Source of the DNA: Pseudomonas sp. ATCC PTA-122608
Lineage (GTDB): Bacteria; Pseudomonadota; Gammaproteobacteria; Pseudomonadales; Pseudomonadaceae
NCBI RefSeq assembly: GCF_001952855.1
Contig: NZ_LPNO01000002.1
Location: 1-40,447, forward strand
Reading direction: 5' to 3'
DNA: 40,447 nucleotides
Of the stretch, positions 25,527 to 32,686 are shown one piece after another. The translations under genes and the position numbers were made by a program. Below the pieces are notes generated by a model. That model had not been told where the DNA came from. It saw only the letters and a list, made by a program, of their open reading frames with translations, and searched no databases. Every line of letters begins with the position of its first letter. Within the stretch, counting starts at the first letter, position 1.

Positions 25527-25997
25527 ATGTCTAATCAAACCATCAAGACCCCTTGCGTAGGCCTGTGCTCCACGGTTTACGGCGATCTTGTGTGCCGGGG
25601 GTGTAAGCGGTTTCACCATGAGGTGATTCAGTGGAACGGTTATAACGAGGAAGAAAAACGAGCGGTTTGGCTGCGGCTGGAGCAGTTGTTGGTGCAGGTG
25701 ATGGCCGGGAAGCTTGAGGTGTTTGACCCGAAAATGCTGCGTGGGCAGTTGGAGCAGCGCAAGATTCGGTTTGTGCCGCATCAGTCGGAGTACTGCTGGG
25801 CGTATCAGTTGATTGCCCGGGGGTCGAGGGTGATTACCCATCTGGAGGCGTATGGCATGGTGCTGATGCCGGAGTTTCGGGAGTGGGGGTTGCCGGATTT
25901 GCGGGATGCCATTGACCGGGAGTTTTTCATTCTGTCTGAGGCGCATTATCAGCGGTATATCGCGCCGGGGTTTTTGCGGGATGCTTTTGGGGGCTGA
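25527..25997 (+). CDS. DUF1289-domain protein
   Basis: This 156-aa protein has the N-terminal DUF1289 cysteine motif TPCVGLCSTVYGDLVCRGCK (four Cys, probably a metal or Fe-S site) followed by RFHHEVIQWNGYNEEEKRAV. The C-terminal ~90 residues (FVPHQSEYCWAYQLIARGSR; EWGLPDLRDAID) are an extension not present in the shortest family members. The function of DUF1289 proteins is unknown to me. The start is ATG 25527; a TTG at 25518 is less likely. It is divergent from acnB and convergent with the stress-protein gene across the second large palindrome. Confidence 0.82.
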   Translation: MSNQTIKTPCVGLCSTVYGDLVCRGCKRFHHEVIQWNGYNEEEKRAVWLRLEQLLVQVMAGKLEVFDPKMLRGQLEQRKIRFVPHQSEYCWAYQLIARGSRVITHLEAYGMVLMPEFREWGLPDLRDAIDREFFILSEAHYQRYIAPGFLRDAFGG

Positions 25998-26004
25998 TGG
26001 TGTA

Positions 26005-26808
26005 CATATCCGTTATTTAGGTAACGGCCACTTAGGGTTCCGCTCTTACAGCGGGTCACTTTTGAAAAAGCGCAAAAGTAACCAAAACGCTCTGCCCCGC
26101 CTGTCGGCACCTCGCCTAGGCTCGGTGTTCCCTCACTCCGGCATTGCTCCGCGGGCCGCCGCGACGGGCCATCCATGGCCCGGCGCGGCTAAACCGGCGT
26201 CCTGCCGGTTTACCCGCTCCGCAATACCTGCGTTCGGCCTCGGGCTGAATGGGGCAGTCAGATCAAAAGCAGATCAAAAGCAAGAGCACAGCGGCCTCCC
26301 GGCCGGCTTGAGTGTTAAGAGCGAAAGCAGAGCTGCTTTTCTGTGGGAGCGGGCTTGCTCGCGAAAAACCTGAGAACGCCGCGTTGAATCAGGATGCCAG
26401 CGTCATCGTTAACGACCTTCGCGAGCAAGCCCGCTCCCACATTTGGACCGTGCCCGCTCTTGATTTCGCTGTTGCTCCTGCTGTTGCTTCACCACACTCA
26501 AGCCGGCCTGTAGGCCGCTGTGCTCTTGATCTGCTTTTGATCTTGATCTTAGGCGCCCCGTTAACCACGCTGGCCGAACGCAGGCTTTGGAGCGTGGGTA
26601 ACCCGGCAGGACGCCGGGTTAGCCGTCCTGGGCCAAGGATGGCCCATGACGGCGGCCCACGGTCCAAAGCCGGAGTGAGGGCACACCGAGCTTAAGCGAG
26701 GTGCCGAGTGGTGGGGCAAGAGCCTTTTGGTTACTTTTGGGCTCCTTTCAAAAGTGACCCGCTGTAAGAGCGGAACCAATACAAACCATCACCCAAAAAA
26801 CGGATATG
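26005..26808. repeat. Long nested palindromic element, copy 2, with a REP pair at its centre
   Basis: The outermost arms are CATATCCGTT (26005-26014) and AACGGATATG (26799-26808). Next come GGTTCCGCTCTTACAGCGG (26036-26054) and its complement (26759-26777), and the central REP pair is at 26343-26365 and 26418-26440. Sequence and layout match copy 1 at 259-1040, including the conserved inner block with GATCTTGATCTTAGGCG. The internal hairpins differ in sequence but keep pairing (for example GGCGTCCTGCC versus GGCAGGACGCC). It fills the 827-bp convergent gap between the DUF1289 and stress-protein genes, and nothing in it looks like a gene. Confidence 0.9.
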
Positions 26809-26824
26809 CCCCCAAAAAGAAGCA

Positions 26825-27685
26825 TCACCCATTAGCCAGCTCTTCCAGATGATCCATCAACTCCTGCGGCTTAAGCACCAACACATCACTGTCCACCGCA
26901 TCCAGCACCACCTCCGCCGTATTCCCGATCAACGCCCCGGTAATCCCCGTACGCGCCACGGTACCGATAATGGTCACCGCCGCCTGCCACTTATGCACCG
27001 CATGAGGAATCAACACATCCGCCGGCCCTTCCTCGATATGCAGGTGCGTGTCGTCAATATCAAACTCCGCCTGAAACGCCTTGCACTGCTCACGATACCG
27101 CGCCTCGATCGTCTCCTTGAGCTGAAACACCGGATCCGCCGCCGACAGCATCGGCGAAGGATGCGCACTGATCACATGCAACTGCGCCTTGGCCAGGCTC
27201 GCAATATCAAACCCATGATCAATGATTGAGTTATGCAACGCCTGATGCTCCGCATCGGAATTCCCCACATCAATCGCCGCCAGAATCACCCCGCCCGCCC
27301 ACGGCGTGGACGTCTTCACCAGCAGCACCGGGGTAGGGCAGTAGCGCATCAGCTTCCAGTCGGCAGGCGTCAACAGCGCTTTTTTCAGCGGGCTATCAGC
27401 AAAGTGCTGCTTGACCACCAACCCACACCCCTCCGCCTGCTGCACGTCGATGATGGTTTCATGCAGGCTGTCATTCCACGCCTGTTCGGTGGTGACGCTG
27501 TAGCCATCCTCCTGCAAACCCGCCTTCAGCAGGCTCAACATCGCCGAATGCTCATGCCTCTTGTCACACACCAACAAATGCAAATGGGCCCCAGTGACGC
27601 CGGCAATCAGTTTGGCGCGCTTGAGGGCCAGGCTTTCCGAATGCTCGGGCTCAATGACCACCAGGATGCTGCGGATGGCTTGCAT
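26825..27685 (-). CDS. Tandem universal stress protein (UspE-like)
   Basis: This 286-aa protein has two UspA domains. Domain 1 starts QAIRSILVVIEPEHSESLAL. Domain 2 starts GGVILAAIDVGNSDAEHQAL and ends with the nucleotide-loop pattern GTVARTGITGALIGNTAE, which fits G-x2-G-x9-G-S/T only loosely. Such proteins help survival under energy or envelope stress and in anaerobiosis. The ATG at 27685 has GGAG 9 nt upstream; an upstream in-frame start near 27721 would overlap the promoter -10 and is rejected. It is transcribed divergently from miaE, and a perfect ANR/FNR box with a matching -10 lies upstream. It may correspond to the Usp gene found near acnB in P. aeruginosa. Confidence 0.88.
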   Translation of the reverse strand: MQAIRSILVVIEPEHSESLALKRAKLIAGVTGAHLHLLVCDKRHEHSAMLSLLKAGLQEDGYSVTTEQAWNDSLHETIIDVQQAEGCGLVVKQHFADSPLKKALLTPADWKLMRYCPTPVLLVKTSTPWAGGVILAAIDVGNSDAEHQALHNSIIDHGFDIASLAKAQLHVISAHPSPMLSAADPVFQLKETIEARYREQCKAFQAEFDIDDTHLHIEEGPADVLIPHAVHKWQAAVTIIGTVARTGITGALIGNTAEVVLDAVDSDVLVLKPQELMDHLEELANG

Positions 27686-27720
27686 GGTCGGGTTCTCCAA
27701 AAAAGGGTGGGCGTGGAACA

Positions 27721-27763
27721 ACTATAGTTGCTGCTCGGCACACGTCATGTTGATGCACATCAA
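27721..27763 (-). promoter_or_regulatory. ANR/FNR-dependent promoter of the universal stress protein gene
   Basis: TTGAT-GCAC-ATCAA (27750-27763) is a perfect ANR/FNR consensus. On the minus strand a -10-like TATAGT (27726-27721) lies with its centre 33 bp from the box centre. This is the spacing of a class II site at -41.5. The inferred start of transcription is near 27714, giving a ~30-nt leader to the ATG at 27685. This predicts oxygen-limited induction. Confidence 0.78.
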
Positions 27764-27836
27764 GCCCGGTGGCTGGCGGTCTGCGGCGCGGTCGGTATAA
27801 TCGCCGGCCTTTTGTGAATCTTTGCCCGTGAGCCCG

Positions 27837-28439
27837 ATGAACCTGCCAGAAATCCACGAATTCCTCGGTTGCCGCACCCCCGACGGCTGGGTCCAGGCCG
27901 CGTTGGCCGACCAGGAAACCTTGCTGATCGACCACAAGAACTGCGAATTCAAGGCCGCCAGCACCGCCTTGAGCCTGATCGCCAAGTACCATTCCCATGT
28001 CGACCTGATCAACCTGATGTCGCGCCTGGCCCGGGAAGAACTGGTGCACCACGAACAAGTCATGCGCCTGATGAAGAAGCGCAAGATCGAGCTGCGACAG
28101 CTGTCCGCCGGCCGCTACGCTTCGGGTTTGCGCAAAGTGGTGCGTAGCCATGAGCCGGTCAAGCTGGTGGATACCCTCGTGGTCGGCGCGTTTATCGAAG
28201 CCCGCAGTTGCGAGCGTTTCGAAGCACTGGTACCGCATTTGGACGAAGAACTCGGCAAGTTCTACTTCGGCCTGCTGAAAAGCGAGGCCCGGCATTTCCA
28301 GGGTTACCTGAAACTGGCTTACCAGTACGGTGACGCCAAGGACATCGCCCAAGTCATCGACCGCGTGCGCGCCGCCGAGCAGGAACTGATCGAGTCACCG
28401 GACGTCGAGTTCCGCTTTCACAGTGGCGTGCCGGCCTGA
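27837..28439 (+). CDS. miaE: tRNA-(ms2io6A37) hydroxylase MiaE
   Basis: This 200-aa non-heme diiron monooxygenase hydroxylates the isopentenyl group of 2-methylthio-N6-isopentenyladenosine-37 in tRNA. The diiron-ligand helices are visible: QETLLIDHKNCEFKAASTAL, LAREELVHHEQVMRLM (E-E-x-x-H), GAFIEARSCERFEAL and LKSEARHFQGYLKLAY (E-A-R-H). Length fits Pseudomonas MiaE. The start is ATG 27837; a TATAAT -10 at 27796-27801 gives a short leader. Its last 45 bp overlap the 3' end of the convergent MFS gene. The reaction requires O2. Confidence 0.92.
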   Translation: MNLPEIHEFLGCRTPDGWVQAALADQETLLIDHKNCEFKAASTALSLIAKYHSHVDLINLMSRLAREELVHHEQVMRLMKKRKIELRQLSAGRYASGLRKVVRSHEPVKLVDTLVVGAFIEARSCERFEALVPHLDEELGKFYFGLLKSEARHFQGYLKLAYQYGDAKDIAQVIDRVRAAEQELIESPDVEFRFHSGVPA

Positions 28440-29600
28440 CACCACGTACACCAGCGCACCGATCAATACGGTGATCCCGGCCAGTAGCAGGATCACCGTC
28501 TGCGTCCCCAGCGGTGCCGCGAGTACTGCAATCAGCAACCCGGCCAACGGCTGCGAGAGATTGTTGAGCAACGTGATCACCCCCACGGTCTTGCCAAAAT
28601 CCTGGGTCGGAATCACCCGCTGGCGGATGCTGCGCATATACACGTTGAACATCTTGTCGAAACCGGTCACCAGCAGGAAGCCTGCGGTATAGGCCCAGAC
28701 GTTCGGGCTGATCGCTGTCACCAGCGCACCCACGGCAATCATTGAATACGACAGGCCGCCGAGCACCTTCAACGGCAGGGTAGCGCGAGCCAGATAGAAC
28801 AGAATGACAATGGTCACCACGGCACCCGCCGCCTGCAGGCCGGCGTAGGTGTCCTTGCCGGCGGCGTATTGACCGATGACCATGGCGGCCGACGTGGCCA
28901 GGGTGACGCCGATGATCAGGTTCACGCCCACCGCCAGGGCGATGATCCGTTTCAGTTCCGGCAGGCTGCGGATATGCCCGAAGGCGATGCGCAGCGGTTG
29001 CAGCCAGATGTCATGGTGCTGCTCGAAGGTCTCCAGGTTGACCGTGGTGTTGCGCTGCCAGATCAGCATCGCCAGGTCTGCCAGCAGGAACAGCCCGGCA
29101 ATCCCCAGCACTACCCAATGCCAGGCCCAGACTTCCAGCATCAACGCCGCCACCAACGGGCCCAGCACCAACCCGGTCTGGTCGGCAATCTGCGAGTACG
29201 ACAAAGTCTTGGCGTAGGTGTAATGCTTGAAGATATGCGGCATCACCACTTCCCGGGCCATGATGCCCTGGGTGGTCAGCACGCCACACAGCGCCGAAAG
29301 AATGACAATCCAGTAGATCCCGTCAAACGCCCCATACAGCAGCACCGCCAGCACGCAGGCAACCGCCCGGTAAACCTGGCTGATGTGCAGGATGCGAACG
29401 GGAGAAAACTTGTCGCACAACGCGCCGCACACCGGGAATGACAAAAAACGCGGCAGTGACTCGACAAAAAACGCCAGGCCGGCCCAGGACACACTGTTGG
29501 TGGTCTGAAACACGATCAACGGCACGATGAATAACAAAATCTGGTCGGCCAGCCGCGACAGAAACAGTGAAATGAAGAAAGCCAGGTAATCCTTGCGCAT
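28395..29600 (-). CDS. Major facilitator superfamily transporter
   Basis: This 401-aa membrane protein has about 12 hydrophobic segments, beginning YLAFFISLFLSRLADQILLF. The loop 2-3 motif-A-like segment is GALCDKFSPVRILHISQVYR. A hydrophilic middle loop spans ~185-215 (QRNTTVNLETFEQHHDIW), and the second half includes GFDKMFNVYMRSIRQRVIPT. It resembles MFS_1/MFS_3 efflux-type carriers (EntS-like); the substrate is unknown. The ATG at 29600 has AGGGAG just upstream. Its 3' end overlaps miaE by 45 bp on the opposite strand. It is divergent from the parR-like gene. Confidence 0.85.
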   Translation of the reverse strand: MRKDYLAFFISLFLSRLADQILLFIVPLIVFQTTNSVSWAGLAFFVESLPRFLSFPVCGALCDKFSPVRILHISQVYRAVACVLAVLLYGAFDGIYWIVILSALCGVLTTQGIMAREVVMPHIFKHYTYAKTLSYSQIADQTGLVLGPLVAALMLEVWAWHWVVLGIAGLFLLADLAMLIWQRNTTVNLETFEQHHDIWLQPLRIAFGHIRSLPELKRIIALAVGVNLIIGVTLATSAAMVIGQYAAGKDTYAGLQAAGAVVTIVILFYLARATLPLKVLGGLSYSMIAVGALVTAISPNVWAYTAGFLLVTGFDKMFNVYMRSIRQRVIPTQDFGKTVGVITLLNNLSQPLAGLLIAVLAAPLGTQTVILLLAGITVLIGALVYVVSGRHATVKAELDVR

Positions 29601-29641
29601 ACAACTCCCTGTGAATGGCGTTAAAGATTGCAGGTTATTTG

Positions 29642-29720
29642 TTAAAAACTCTTAAAAGCATGAAGCTTCGTCGGCCAGTGATGGCCAGCTGCTTTAGTTG
29701 CCCAGCTTGCCACCTATAAT
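29642..29720 (+). promoter_or_regulatory. Promoter region of the parR-like gene with a direct repeat
   Basis: A consensus -10 TATAAT (29715-29720) lies 36 bp before the ATG, with no good -35 at 16-18 bp, which suggests activator dependence. Upstream is the direct repeat TTAAAA (29642-29647 and 29652-29657) with a 10-bp period, the form of OmpR-family response-regulator sites. It shows modest similarity (11 of 17) to a repeat upstream of the mipB-like gene. Autoregulation is inferred. Confidence 0.4.
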
Positions 29721-29755
29721 GCGCACACTTCAATCCGCGCGCGCACTGGAAAAAT

Positions 29756-30463
29756 ATGGATAACTTGGGTCTCGGCAAGGTATTGCTCGTGGAGGACGAT
29801 CAGAAGCTGGCAGGGCTGATCGCCCATTTCCTGTCCCAGCATGGCTTCGAGGTGCTGGCCGTGCACCGTGGCGACCTGGCGCTGGCGGCCTTCCTGGAGT
29901 TCAAGCCGAAGATCGTCGTGCTCGACCTGATGCTGCCCGGCCAGAGCGGCCTGCATGTGTGTCGCGAAATTCGCAATGTGTCCGACACGCCGATCGTGAT
30001 CCTCACCGCCAAGGAAGACGACCTGGACCATATCCTCGGCCTGGAATCCGGCGCCGACGACTATGTGATCAAACCGATCAAACCGCCCGTGCTGCTGGCC
30101 CGCTTGCGTGCCCTGCAACGCCGCCAGACGCCGGAACCCACGGTGCGCGGCGCCCTTGAGTTTGGCCGGCTGACTATCGATCGCAGTTGCCGGGTGGTAA
30201 GCCTGGGTGGCGAGAAGATCGACCTGACCACCATGGAATTCGAACTGCTGTGGTTGCTGGCCAGCGCCGCCGGGAAAATCCTCTCCCGCGACGACATCCT
30301 CAATCGCATGCGCGGGATTGCCTTTGACGGGCTCAATCGCAGTGTCGACGTGTACATCAGCAAGCTGCGCGGCAAGCTCAATGACAATCCCCGGGAACCG
30401 GTGTGCATCAAGACTATCTGGGGCAAGGGTTACCTGTTCAATCCGTTCGCCTGGGAGATTTAG
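29756..30463 (+). CDS. parR: OmpR-family response regulator, ParR-like
   Basis: This 235-aa protein has a receiver domain 7-120: acidic pocket E13/D14/D15, phospho-acceptor D57 (VVLDLMLPGQSG), T84 and K106 (DDYVIKPIK). It is followed by an OmpR-type winged helix 135-233 (FELLWLLASAAGKILSRDDI, NRSVDVYISKLRGKL, IKTIWGKGYLF). The stop codon abuts the kinase ATG. Length (235 aa, as I recall for ParR), an adjacent kinase and a facing mipA/mipB-like operon support ParR over RstA, although the domain is RstA-like. ParR in P. aeruginosa activates mexXY, arn and mipBA on polymyxin exposure. No such efflux or lipid-A genes are in this window. Confidence 0.75.
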   Translation: MDNLGLGKVLLVEDDQKLAGLIAHFLSQHGFEVLAVHRGDLALAAFLEFKPKIVVLDLMLPGQSGLHVCREIRNVSDTPIVILTAKEDDLDHILGLESGADDYVIKPIKPPVLLARLRALQRRQTPEPTVRGALEFGRLTIDRSCRVVSLGGEKIDLTTMEFELLWLLASAAGKILSRDDILNRMRGIAFDGLNRSVDVYISKLRGKLNDNPREPVCIKTIWGKGYLFNPFAWEI

Positions 30464-31741
30464 ATGTTAAGGCTGTTTCTGCGTCTGTATATCATCCTGG
30501 CCATTGGTTTGGCCGGGGCGATCTGGCTGGTGAACTACACCTTCGATGAGTTGCTGCCGGAGGCCAACGAAACCTATAACCGCGAAGCCCTTCGCGGCCC
30601 GGCCTATGGGCTGCTGGAACAATTGCGGCCAGTGACCGGTGAAGCGCGGGCCGCACGCCTGGCGGAGTTGCAACCGCACTATGGGCTGCGCCTCGCGCTG
30701 GTGCCGCAGGACGCGCTGAAACTGACCGAACGTGAACAGCAACTGCTGGCCGGTGGCGAGTTGGTGGTGCGCGGCGATTTCATGGAATTCATCGCCAACA
30801 TCGACGGCGGCAAGCAGCTGCTGGAAATCAAGCTGCCGGAAGAACCCAAGTGGCTCTACCTGTGGGCGTATGGCTTCCTTGGCGTGTGCCTGGCGATCGT
30901 GCTGTATTTCTGGGTACGCCCGCATTGGCGCGACCTGGAGCACATTCGCCTGGCAGCCCAGCGCTTTGGTGACAACGACCTGGGTTCACGCATCCTGTTG
31001 CCGCGCCGCTCCACCGTGCGTGAGCTGGCGGGGCACTTCAACCAGATGGCCGAGCGCATCGAAAGCCTGATCGCCAATCAGCGCGAGCTGACCAACGCGG
31101 TCTCCCACGAATTGCGCACGCCGATTGCGCGGCTATCGTTTGAACTCGACCAACTCAAGCAACAGGCCGACCCACGGGAGAGCCGTGCGCTGATCGCCGA
31201 CATGTACGCCGACCTCGGCGAGCTGGAAGAAATGGTCTCGGAACTGTTGACCTACGCCAGCCTGGAGCGCGGCGCCACGCAGATCACTCGGGAAAGCATT
31301 GAGGCCCACAGCTGGCTCGACAGCGTCATCGGCAGCGTTGCCCTGGAGGCCGAGGCGGCGGGGGTGCAGTTGCTGCTGCGCACCTGTGAAGTCGATTACA
31401 TCCGCATCGAGCCGCGCTTTATGGCGCGGGCGGTGATCAACCTGTTGCGCAATGCGATTCGCTACGCCGACCGGCGTGTGGAAGTGTCGCTGGTGAAGTT
31501 TGGTGCCGGCTATGAAGTGCGGGTGAATGACGATGGGCCGGGGGTGCCGATGGAGGGGCGGGCGAAGATTTTCGAACCGTTCCTGCGCCTGGACGCCAGC
31601 CGCGACCGCCGCACCGGTGGTTTCGGCCTTGGCCTGGCGCTGGTGCGGCGGGTGTGCCAGTGGCATGGCGGGCAGGTTGAAGTGCTGGATTCGGAGTGGG
31701 GTGGGGCGTCGTTCCGGATGACCTGGGCGTATGCCGAGTAA
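30464..31741 (+). CDS. parS: Sensor histidine kinase, ParS-like
   Basis: This 425-aa inner-membrane kinase has TM1 at ~7-23 (RLYIILAIGLAGAIWLVNY) and a ~105-residue periplasmic sensor. TM2 follows at ~131-150, then HAMP (~151-203), HisKA with the phospho-acceptor H215 (NAVSHELRTPIARLSFEL) and HATPase_c with N-box NLLRNAIRYADRR. The ATP lid is DDGPGVP, then FGLGLALVRRV. It starts right at the parR-like stop (TAG-ATG), so expression is coupled. It would phosphorylate the partner regulator in response to envelope stress. In P. aeruginosa ParS responds to cationic peptides with help from MipA/MipB, whose likely homologues face it here across a REP pair. Confidence 0.75.
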   Translation: MLRLFLRLYIILAIGLAGAIWLVNYTFDELLPEANETYNREALRGPAYGLLEQLRPVTGEARAARLAELQPHYGLRLALVPQDALKLTEREQQLLAGGELVVRGDFMEFIANIDGGKQLLEIKLPEEPKWLYLWAYGFLGVCLAIVLYFWVRPHWRDLEHIRLAAQRFGDNDLGSRILLPRRSTVRELAGHFNQMAERIESLIANQRELTNAVSHELRTPIARLSFELDQLKQQADPRESRALIADMYADLGELEEMVSELLTYASLERGATQITRESIEAHSWLDSVIGSVALEAEAAGVQLLLRTCEVDYIRIEPRFMARAVINLLRNAIRYADRRVEVSLVKFGAGYEVRVNDDGPGVPMEGRAKIFEPFLRLDASRDRRTGGFGLGLALVRRVCQWHGGQVEVLDSEWGGASFRMTWAYAE

Positions 31742-31767
31742 CCCTCCAGGAGCCATGGAGATCAAAT

Positions 31768-31855
31768 GTGGGAGCGGGCTTGCTCGCGAAGACGGTGTTT
31801 CAGTCAACGTATCCGGCGACTGATCCACCGCCTTCGCGAGCAAGCCCGCTCCCAC
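31768..31855. repeat. REP pair between parS-like and mipA-like genes
   Basis: Perfect 23-bp arms at 31768-31790 and 31833-31855 carry the GAGCGGGCTTGCTCGC core. The loop (ACGGTGTTTCAGTC ... GACTGATCCACCG) matches the pair at 4316-4403. It lies in the convergent gap. Confidence 0.92.
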
Positions 31856-31876
31856 ATTTTGATGGGGTTACCAAAA

Positions 31877-32680
31877 TTAGAAAGTGTACTCGACCATCCC
31901 CATCACCGACGTCTGCAACCGCCGCTCCACAATCGGGCTCTGGCCTGCCTTGTCCGCCAGGTACTGCACATCCAGCAAGGTCGAGAATTCGGTGTGTTCA
32001 CTGATCGGCAAACTCCACACCAGGTTCATCCCGTTGCTGATATTGCCGCCGCTGGCCTTGTAGGCCTTGAAGCGGCTCTGCGCGGCCTGGCCGGTGGTGA
32101 CGCCGTACCAGGTCTGCAGGTAGTTGCTGTCGCCAAAATGGCTGCTGAGGCTGGCGTCCAGCGAACCATAGTCGCCGTCATACAGGTTAGTGCCCAGGCT
32201 CAGTTCCAGATGGGTGAAGGCCTTGCCGGAATCCTTGTGATCATCTTCTTCGAGCGCATGCTCCAGGGTGGCGCCGACAATCACACCGCCCAGGTTATAG
32301 CTGCCACTGACACCCACTTGGGCGCGGGTCTTGATTTCGCCCATGCCCTTGAGCTTCTTCGAGCCCGGGCGACCGCTCTTGCTTTCATCCTTGCGATTGC
32401 CACTGGCGCCGACGTAGGCGCTGAAGCTCGCGCCGCCGCCTTCATAACCCCAGCCCAGGCCTTTGTCGGTGTCGAGGAAAACGCCCCACGGGCTGACGAT
32501 GGCCGCCCCCAGCACCGGCGCGGTAACCCGCTCGTCGCTGCCGCTGTAGCGGGGCAGGTTGGCCACGCCGGCCTTGAGGGTGTATTCCCAGTCGTCGGCC
32601 AGCAGGGTGTCGGCGCTGGCCAGCAGGCACAGCGACGTCAGGGACAGGCAAAGGTTTTTTGAACGCATGATGGTCTTCAT
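31877..32680 (-). CDS. mipA: MipA/OmpV-family outer-membrane protein, MipA-like
   Basis: This 267-aa protein has a Sec signal peptide (LCLSLTSLCLLASADTLLA, cleavage ~residue 28) and then WEYTLKAGVANLPRYSGSDE, the MipA/OmpV start. The rest is amphipathic beta-strand sequence ending in Phe (VMGMVEYTF), typical of an outer-membrane barrel. It starts 6 bp after the mipB-like stop, so the two are translationally coupled; an internal ATG at 32668 is an alternative start. In P. aeruginosa MipA forms a complex with lipoprotein MipB, binds polymyxin in an acidic channel and helps activate ParS. The acidic run LEEDDHKDSGK here is compatible with that but is not proof. Confidence 0.78.
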   Translation of the reverse strand: MKTIMRSKNLCLSLTSLCLLASADTLLADDWEYTLKAGVANLPRYSGSDERVTAPVLGAAIVSPWGVFLDTDKGLGWGYEGGGASFSAYVGASGNRKDESKSGRPGSKKLKGMGEIKTRAQVGVSGSYNLGGVIVGATLEHALEEDDHKDSGKAFTHLELSLGTNLYDGDYGSLDASLSSHFGDSNYLQTWYGVTTGQAAQSRFKAYKASGGNISNGMNLVWSLPISEHTEFSTLLDVQYLADKAGQSPIVERRLQTSVMGMVEYTF

Positions 32681-32686
32681 GTGAGG

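Noticed and set aside
29756..31741. Calling the two-component system RstAB
   Set aside because: The domains are RstAB-like, but the facing mipA/mipB-like operon and the protein lengths favour ParRS. RstAB remains the main alternative.
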